DNA from: an uncultured bacterium | GTDB lineage: Bacteria > Bacillota > Clostridia > Christensenellales > Pumilibacteraceae | NCBI GenBank assembly: GCA_949747725.1 | Contig: CATKFJ010000119.1 | Location: 1-7,263 of the forward strand | Direction: 5' to 3' | DNA: 7,263 nt | Part shown: one piece after another, positions 1 to 4,657 of the stretch | How the letters are laid out: every line of letters begins with the position of its first letter | How positions within the stretch are numbered: the first letter of the stretch is position 1 | The notes under the pieces: generated by a model | Told to the model about the DNA's origin: nothing | Databases searched by the model: none | The model's input: only the letters and a program-made list of their open reading frames with translations | Made by a program: the position numbers and the translations under genes

Positions 1-379
1 CCATTCCCGCTATAACGGGACCGCGCCAAACAACGGGGTCCGTTTCGTGTTCGAGCAACAAATTAGATGAAACGATCTTTATTCCGTTTTCGTCCTCCGC
101 CGGATAAATCCCGTTATCGTCGCCAACGAGTCCGGCGTTTACACCGAACATTTTAGGTATAGACGCGCCCGTGACATCGGCATCGAGCACCGCACATTTA
201 TACCCTTTTTTATTCATCGCCGACGCAAGCATTGCGGTTACGGACGATTTACCTACGCCGCCTTTTCCGCTCACAACGGCAATCACACGCTTGATGCGCG
301 ATAACTCATGCGGTTTATCGTATTGAGGCACGTCGCATTTTTCGCTGCATGACGAGCAATTATGATCGCATTCGCTCAT
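1..379 (-). CDS. mrp: Mrp/NBP35-family P-loop ATPase (Fe-S cluster carrier), N-terminal part only
   Basis: Partial gene: 126 codons are visible and it continues past base 1. My translation starts MSECDHNCSSCSEKC, giving Cys at 4, 8, 11 and 15, a compact N-terminal Cys cluster of the kind seen in clostridial Mrp proteins. It is followed by IAVVSGKGGVGKSS, the deviant Walker A motif with two lysines typical of the MinD/ParA/Mrp group, then VLDADVTGASIPKMFG, the Mrp form of the next conserved block. Family knowledge: Mrp/ApbC/NBP35 proteins bind and transfer [4Fe-4S] clusters in the cytoplasm, using ATP. The ATG shares its A with the TAA stop of the upstream membrane-protein gene (TAATG), and an AAGG site lies 6 bases before it, so translation is probably coupled. 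The C-terminal half, including the cluster-binding CxxC expected in this family, is outside the window. A ParA/MinD partitioning protein is less likely because of the Cys motif and the DVTGASIP block. Confidence 0.9.
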   Translation of the reverse strand, partial: MSECDHNCSSCSEKCDVPQYDKPHELSRIKRVIAVVSGKGGVGKSSVTAMLASAMNKKGYKCAVLDADVTGASIPKMFGVNAGLVGDDNGIYPAEDENGIKIVSSNLLLEHETDPVVWRGPVIAGM

Positions 380-389
380 TATTCACCTT
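379..389 (-). promoter_or_regulatory. Translational coupling site: AAGG ribosome site plus TAATG stop/start overlap
   Basis: Read on the minus strand, GAAGGTGAATAATG contains a ribosome-binding sequence (AAGG, bases 386-389). Six bases later the stop TAA of the membrane-protein gene shares one base with the ATG of the Mrp gene. This fixes the Mrp start and suggests that ribosomes finishing the first gene re-initiate on the second. Confidence 0.75.
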
Positions 390-1857
390 CTTTTAAAATT
401 TTGTTTTCTATAGGACCGTCTTTAACGTCCATGCTATTATCTCCGTTTGGTTCCGTTTCGATAACTGCCTGCTGCAATACGCTTTCCGATTTTGTGCGGT
501 TTACATCGCATTCGATAAGCGCAAGCAATATCGAATAATACACTAAATGCAACGGCTCGGACATGGATATATCCAATAAAAAATTAAGAAGCAAAACCAA
601 CACCGACATCGCTGCAAATATACGTTCGGCAGTCAGTTTGGCGCTAAACGTAAGCCTTACGGTTTTATATCTGTGATACAGATAAGCCGCTAGACCGACA
701 ATACCGTTACAATACAAATATGTAAGCGGAGTACAATGGTACGAATGATAATAATGCCCGGTGTTTACCTGCGGCAAATACCACACGCCTATACCGAAAA
801 TAGGCGTTTTCTTCCACTCTTCAAACCCTTCTTTCCAAATAGGAGTTCTTCCCGAACCCGTGCCTACGCCTGTAAGAAATTTGTTTATTTCGCCGAAGAT
901 ATATTCACGGTAATACACCATTATCGCGATAGCAATTGCACACATTATGCCGCAAGCGATATAATACCCGATTCGTCCTTTCTTCTTTTTAAAACATAAT
1001 CCGATCGCCGTTATGAGCGTTCCGGGCAACGCGATCACTATCGATGCGCGCGAAAAAGTCAACATAATCGTTGCCAACTCCATAGCTATCGCAATAAAAA
1101 AAAGATATCCGTGCTTATATACATAAATCATATAGAAAGTTATCGGCATAGTTATAAGAACTATAGCCGCCGCACTGTTGGATATAGCGTATCCCAACTC
1201 CAAAAAGTTTTTGGGCGCGGTCATGTCAAAATCGTTACGTATGTATTGCAAAAATACCGCCGCGAAAATAACCGTTGCCATAACGATCATCGTCCAAGCA
1301 AAGTATTCTATCGTTTTCCGTCCGCTATATTCACCGCAGTTAAGCAAAAAACTATACGGCAAAAACAACACGATCGAAATAGTCAATGCCATTAGCACAC
1401 CCATAGGCGAAAACAGCGGAGCGCCGATACCGCCCACCAATAAAGCGCCTGACAATATTGCGATCGAAATGCTTAAATAAGCTTTTTTAAACATCAATCG
1501 CCATTTACGATAGTAAACCAAATTAAATACTATAGCCGTTATTATTATAACGGCTAACACGCAAAGGATGCTTATTTTCCACGCGTCGTTAAAATATCCT
1601 CTGTTGGGTTTTGTCTCATAAGAAAGTACAAAACCAGCCATACACATTATAGGAACAAGCACAAACGAATTTTTGCAAAAAATAAGCGACGGAACCAAAA
1701 GGACCGTCAAAATCGCAGCGCCTGTAATAGGAATATTAAAAGAGTGCGCTATAATGCAAATAATACCTATTGCAATAATATACCACACAGAATTATAAAA
1801 CTTATCAGCCGTTTGACCGAAACGACTGTCAACTATACTTTGAAGTTTTTCCTTCAT
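379..1857 (-). CDS. O-antigen ligase / polysaccharide polymerase-like polytopic membrane protein
   Basis: A 492-residue protein with about 12-14 hydrophobic segments between residues 25 and 450, a large polar loop at about 315-373, and a hydrophilic tail (451-492). The second half matches the Wzy/WaaL (O-antigen ligase) family: TFSRAS at 267-272, GSGRTPIW at 334-341 followed by PIFGIG, then H374 spaced 11 residues before G385-I-V-G388. This reproduces the H(N)x9-GxxG block of the family. R270, R337 and H374 are the likely functional residues, by analogy with the Arg and His essential in WaaL-type enzymes. Family members use undecaprenyl-linked glycans at the outer face of the membrane, either polymerising them or transferring them to an acceptor. 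In a Gram-positive host a capsule/exopolysaccharide polymerase or a wall glycan ligase fits better than LPS ligation. No glycosyltransferase or flippase gene lies beside it, so the substrate cannot be guessed. The start is supported by the short cytosolic N-terminus and by a promoter directly upstream; there is no Shine-Dalgarno site. Confidence 0.8.
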   Translation of the reverse strand: MKEKLQSIVDSRFGQTADKFYNSVWYIIAIGIICIIAHSFNIPITGAAILTVLLVPSLIFCKNSFVLVPIMCMAGFVLSYETKPNRGYFNDAWKISILCVLAVIIITAIVFNLVYYRKWRLMFKKAYLSISIAILSGALLVGGIGAPLFSPMGVLMALTISIVLFLPYSFLLNCGEYSGRKTIEYFAWTMIVMATVIFAAVFLQYIRNDFDMTAPKNFLELGYAISNSAAAIVLITMPITFYMIYVYKHGYLFFIAIAMELATIMLTFSRASIVIALPGTLITAIGLCFKKKKGRIGYYIACGIMCAIAIAIMVYYREYIFGEINKFLTGVGTGSGRTPIWKEGFEEWKKTPIFGIGVWYLPQVNTGHYYHSYHCTPLTYLYCNGIVGLAAYLYHRYKTVRLTFSAKLTAERIFAAMSVLVLLLNFLLDISMSEPLHLVYYSILLALIECDVNRTKSESVLQQAVIETEPNGDNSMDVKDGPIENKILKEGE

Positions 1858-1864
1858 TTGTTAT

Positions 1865-1894
1865 ATTATAAACCAAAAAAGTCCTATACGTCAA
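1865..1894 (-). promoter_or_regulatory. Sigma-70-type promoter for the ligase-like/mrp operon, predicted leaderless
   Basis: On the minus strand, TTGACG (bases 1894-1889) and a perfect TATAAT (1870-1865) are separated by 18 bases. Normal spacing puts the transcription start at about base 1858, one base before the ATG at 1857. The sequence between the -10 box and the ATG (ATAACAA) has no ribosome-binding site, in keeping with a leaderless transcript. Confidence 0.75.
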
Positions 1895-1919
1895 CCAAAA
1901 ACAAGCGGCAACGACATAT

Positions 1920-2990
1920 TTAAAGTTTTATTTTATCGTTAGCCAACCGCTTGGCGAACGATAACGTCAATTCGTTGGCAGCAGACGCATCTTCACCGTC
2001 CCATGTAAGCGAAAAGCAATGATTGCTCGTAATATGCCGCGCACAGTAAAATTCGTGATAAATGCCGAGCTCGCCGAATTTAGCAAGCATAACGTCGCCC
2101 TGCCCCTTACAAAAAGCGTCGTTATCGGAATATATTAAAAATGTGGGCGGAAAATCGGAATTGACGAATGTGATCGGAGTACACACGTCTTTATATTTGT
2201 ATCTGTCAAGTTCTCTGCTTCTTACACCCGTCATGCTGAGCACAACACCGTCGTCGATATCGAGCGGATAATGCGTTTTATAAACGGTATCCATATCGTA
2301 AATACCGCAATTTAACATAGCTCCGAAAAATTTGAACTTAGGTGCGCAACCGAAAACAGATTTCATTTGCATGTTGCCGTTGAACGCCGCGAGCATTGCC
2401 GCATAGTACGCGCCGGCGCTGTCGCCGTCAACCAAAATACGCGAATTGTCTATATTAAACTTATCCGCATTATCGTATATAAAATTGGCGGCTGTCACGA
2501 TGTGCGTTATAGGCTCCGGAAAAATGCTTTCCGGTGCAAGCCCATAGTTTATGCAGAACACGCTAAACCCGTTAAGCGCAAAAAATTGCGCCCTGCCCTT
2601 CCTGTATTTTTTATCGCCGGCAGTAAAACCTCCGCCGTGGATAATTATTATCGCAGGCTGTTTTTCATTAGATTTTTCACGGTAAAAATCGAGCTTACAA
2701 ATATTTGGCAAACCGTCGTCGTAAACAATATCGTTTTGACATTCGATCTTATCGATATTGGATTTTTTTACGTACGGGCAAGAGTTCTGCGAAACCGCAA
2801 AAAGTATATCTATCGCACGGAACAATACCTTTGTCTTTTTGATCACGCGCTTCCGACGATTTCGCTCCCATCGCGATATACAGGCGTCATCAAGCAATGA
2901 ATTACCGTCCGAAACTTCGTTGTCGTAATCCATTCTGTATTCGCACGAATCGCCTATATTGTGCTGTTGCTTTTTCTTATCCTTTTTCAT
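1920..2990 (-). CDS. Alpha/beta-hydrolase, esterase/lipase-like (HGGG / GDSAG type)
   Basis: A 356-residue cytosolic hydrolase. IIIIHGGGF (114-122) is the oxyanion-hole motif. GDSAG (189-193) holds the nucleophile Ser191. YSDND (287-291) offers the acid, probably Asp291, and H324 in SNHCF is the likely catalytic His, matching the usual HGF position. Together with the Y-DDGLPNICKLDFYRE lead-in, this is the layout of the HSL-like / BD-FAE carboxylesterase group, which cleaves carboxylic esters, often acyl or acetyl groups. The substrate cannot be read from sequence. The core begins near residue 85. The first 85 residues are polar and charged, with clusters KKDKKK and RNRRKR and an amphipathic stretch at 51-70, and show no signal peptide. 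The start at 2990 has no Shine-Dalgarno site but a strong promoter lies immediately upstream. Met20 is an alternative start, also without one. It forms its own transcription unit after a terminator, but no terminator separates it from the next operon, so read-through into that operon is possible. Confidence 0.85.
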   Translation of the reverse strand: MKKDKKKQQHNIGDSCEYRMDYDNEVSDGNSLLDDACISRWERNRRKRVIKKTKVLFRAIDILFAVSQNSCPYVKKSNIDKIECQNDIVYDDGLPNICKLDFYREKSNEKQPAIIIIHGGGFTAGDKKYRKGRAQFFALNGFSVFCINYGLAPESIFPEPITHIVTAANFIYDNADKFNIDNSRILVDGDSAGAYYAAMLAAFNGNMQMKSVFGCAPKFKFFGAMLNCGIYDMDTVYKTHYPLDIDDGVVLSMTGVRSRELDRYKYKDVCTPITFVNSDFPPTFLIYSDNDAFCKGQGDVMLAKFGELGIYHEFYCARHITSNHCFSLTWDGEDASAANELTLSFAKRLANDKIKL

Positions 2991-2996
2991 ATCGAT

Positions 2997-3025
2997 ATTT
3001 TACAATAAGATCTTTACGTTGTCAA
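2997..3025 (-). promoter_or_regulatory. Strong sigma-70-type promoter of the hydrolase gene, predicted leaderless
   Basis: On the minus strand, a consensus TTGACA (3025-3020) is followed after 17 bases by TAAAAT (3002-2997). Counting from the -10 box, +1 falls at about base 2990, the A of the hydrolase ATG itself. The six bases between box and ATG (ATCGAT) hold no ribosome-binding site. The promoter begins only six bases past the terminator of the upstream operon. Confidence 0.8.
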
Positions 3026-3030
3026 GCAAC

Positions 3031-3065
3031 AAAATAAAAAAACAGAACCGTTTTAAGTTCTGTTT
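3031..3065 (-). terminator. Rho-independent terminator of the opp operon
   Basis: On the minus strand, AAACAGAAC (3065-3057) pairs perfectly with GTTCTGTTT (3048-3040) across an 8-base loop, a 9-bp stem. It is followed by TTTTATTTT. It lies 11 bases after the stop codon of the small membrane-protein gene and just before the hydrolase promoter, so it closes the transporter operon. The stem is only moderately GC-rich, but the U-tract is good. Confidence 0.9.
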
Positions 3066-3076
3066 AATATTGAAAT

Positions 3077-3340
3077 TTAATTTACGAACCAACCGTTAAG
3101 CCAACAAACGAGCAAAGCGACCGTAAGTCCGAACCCGACAAGCACGGCAAGTATGCGCGGTAAATACGCTGCAAACCAGGCTTTTATCATAGCCCATGTT
3201 TCTTTGCGCGTCGGTCTATCTTCGTCGCTGATATTCTTGTTTTTGTCCGCATTAGGCTGATACCACGGCATACCGGCAACGTTCATATCGGCTATCGTTC
3301 TGCCGTCGTCATCGTCATACCTTTTTTTCTTTTTAGACAT
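3077..3340 (-). CDS. Small single-pass membrane protein, last gene of the opp operon
   Basis: An 87-residue protein of unknown function. It has a charged N-terminus with four consecutive Lys (3-6) then four consecutive Asp (9-12), a motif-like stretch GRTIADMNVAGMPWYQP (13-29), a polar linker, a positively charged patch around 43-46, and one strong hydrophobic segment at about 62-84 ending in LNGWFVN. The topology is probably N-terminus inside with a C-terminal anchor, by the positive-inside rule. I do not recognise a named family, though the DDGRTIADMN stretch looks conserved rather than random. It starts 44 bases after oppF, has a full AGGAGG site and sits before the shared terminator, so it is expressed with the transporter. 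That suggests, without proving it, an accessory role at the permease. The strong ribosome site, the clear membrane segment and the operon position argue that it is a real gene. Confidence 0.85.
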   Translation of the reverse strand: MSKKKKRYDDDDGRTIADMNVAGMPWYQPNADKNKNISDEDRPTRKETWAMIKAWFAAYLPRILAVLVGFGLTVALLVCWLNGWFVN

Positions 3341-3360
3341 AACCGAGAAAATGACCTCCT
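3341..3360 (-). promoter_or_regulatory. AGGAGG ribosome site with long spacing (small membrane protein)
   Basis: A perfect AGGAGG (3360-3355) lies 14 bases before the ATG at 3340, longer than the usual 5-10. The only in-frame alternative near it is an ATT codon at 3352, which would be too close to the site. The ATG is therefore kept, with reduced efficiency expected. Confidence 0.65.
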
Positions 3361-3384
3361 ATGCGGTAAACAACGACAAGCCCG

Positions 3385-4641
3385 TCAATCTTGCGGATAT
3401 AAATGACATGCGCACATGTGTCCGTTGCCGTAATCCTTAAACTTAGGTTCTACATGTTTGCATATTTCCATGCACCGCGAACAACGCGTATGGAATTTGC
3501 ATCCTTCGGGGGGATGCGCCGGACTCGGAATATCGCCGCGCAGTATTATCCTATTGCCTTTGTAATGCGGATCGGGTACGGGAACAGCCGACAGCAACGC
3601 ATGAGTGTACGGGTGCATAGGGTTTTCGAAAATATCCTTTTCGTCACCAAGCTCTACAAAATTGCCGAGATACATAACGCCCACTCTATCCGAAATATGC
3701 TGTACAACGCTCAAATCATGCGATATAAACAAATACGTAAGATTGAGATCGCGCTGCAATTCTTTTAAAAGATTTATTACCTGAGCCTGAATAGACACGT
3801 CGAGCGCCGATACCGGCTCGTCGCATACAACAAACTTAGGATTTACGGCAAGCGCACGCGCTATGCAAATACGCTGACGCTGACCGCCGGAAAATTCATG
3901 CGGATACCTATCGAAATAGAAATCCTGCAATCCGCACTTACGCATTATATTTATAACATAATCGCGGAATTCGGACTTAGGCACGATCTTATGAACTTTG
4001 ACCGCCTCTCCGATTATTTCGCCTACGGGACTGCGCGGCGGCAAACTGCTGTACGGGTCTTGGAATATGATCTGCATTTTTGTGCGGAACTTACGCATTT
4101 CGCTCGATTTGAGCTTTGTAATATCCGTACCCTCGAAAAACACATTGCCTGCGGTTATTTCGTGCAAGCGAAGAATACTTCTGCCCATTGTACTTTTACC
4201 GCAACCGCTCTCGCCGACTATACCGAGCGTTTCGCCGGCTTTCATATTAAAGCTGATGCCGTTTACAGCTTTTACATACGTTTTATTGTGAACAAGCTTT
4301 AACTTATACTTGCCCTTTTCCTTTTTCTGCTCGGATTCGGCTTCGGGCGGAGTCCGATCCGCTTCTTCGGCATTGACATCGGCATCGGTAGCTACGGATT
4401 TATCGACATCGGAATTTTCGCCGATATTTACTTCTTCAGCTTGATTTTCCGACTGTACGTCATTTTCGACAATCGGTTCTTTAACAAGTTTCCATTCTTT
4501 TTTTGCAAGGAAATACTTTTTTAAGTCTTTGACCTCGAGGATAAACTCGCTCGGTTTTGCGCCGTTGGAATTCGAAACACCGTCAGACTTATCTTCAGGC
4601 GCAACAATAACGTTATCTTTGATATCCATTGTTTCGTCCAT
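3385..4641 (-). CDS. oppF: Oligopeptide/dipeptide ABC transporter ATPase, OppF type, with acidic insert
   Basis: A 418-residue ATPase that, paired with OppD, powers peptide import at the cytoplasmic face. Visible motifs: Walker A GESGCGKST (143-151), Q-loop Q194 in IIFQDP, signature FSGGQRQR (250-257), Walker B FVVCDEP (270-276), D-loop SALD, H-loop H308, and HPY at 343-345. The OppD/F C-terminal domain follows, with Cys381-x5-Cys387-x6-Cys394-x17-Cys412, the spacing of the [4Fe-4S] site known in this family. The conserved block after the Q-loop reads SSLPPRSPVG, where SSLNPR is usual. The first strand (FILEVKDLKKYF, 33-44) is separated from VKAVNGISF (123-131) by about 60 extra residues. Of these, 59-104 contain 16 acidic and only 2 basic residues. 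Usual OppF length is about 310-330, so the excess is mostly this linker plus a 30-residue polar N-terminus. The start overlaps the oppD stop (TAATG). Peptide rather than nickel or opine transport is inferred from family resemblance only. Confidence 0.93.
   Translation of the reverse strand: MDETMDIKDNVIVAPEDKSDGVSNSNGAKPSEFILEVKDLKKYFLAKKEWKLVKEPIVENDVQSENQAEEVNIGENSDVDKSVATDADVNAEEADRTPPEAESEQKKEKGKYKLKLVHNKTYVKAVNGISFNMKAGETLGIVGESGCGKSTMGRSILRLHEITAGNVFFEGTDITKLKSSEMRKFRTKMQIIFQDPYSSLPPRSPVGEIIGEAVKVHKIVPKSEFRDYVINIMRKCGLQDFYFDRYPHEFSGGQRQRICIARALAVNPKFVVCDEPVSALDVSIQAQVINLLKELQRDLNLTYLFISHDLSVVQHISDRVGVMYLGNFVELGDEKDIFENPMHPYTHALLSAVPVPDPHYKGNRIILRGDIPSPAHPPEGCKFHTRCSRCMEICKHVEPKFKDYGNGHMCACHLYPQD
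4297..4494 (-). other. OppF acidic linker (residues 50-115)
   Basis: This linker separates the first conserved strand from the strand leading to Walker A. It is rich in Glu, Asp, Asn, Ser and Ala, probably disordered, and is closed by a basic stretch (KKEKGKYKLKLVHNK, 106-120). Most relatives have only about 5-15 residues at this place. Confidence 0.8.
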
Positions 4642-4657
4642 TATTTAGTCTCCTTTT
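4639..4657 (-). promoter_or_regulatory. AAAAGGAGA ribosome site and TAATG overlap that set the oppF start
   Basis: AAAAGGAGA (4657-4649) precedes the oppF ATG (4641), with GGAG 8 bases upstream of it. The oppD stop TAA shares its last A with that ATG. This picks Met1 over the nearby Met5 and implies coupled translation, giving roughly equal amounts of the two ATPases. Confidence 0.8.

Noticed and set aside
1858..1919. Possible terminator between the hydrolase and the ligase-like gene
   Set aside because: A T-run is present but I find no stable stem before it; the stretch is better explained by the promoter.
2367..2900. A 177-codon plus-strand frame opposite the hydrolase
   Set aside because: Antisense to a gene with a complete catalytic triad; composition is unlike a real protein and no ribosome site was evident.
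3018..3030. GTTG-N5-CAAC inverted repeat over the -35 box of the hydrolase promoter, a possible operator
   Set aside because: The arms are only 4 bases, there is no second copy, and part of it is the consensus -35 box itself, so chance is a sufficient explanation.
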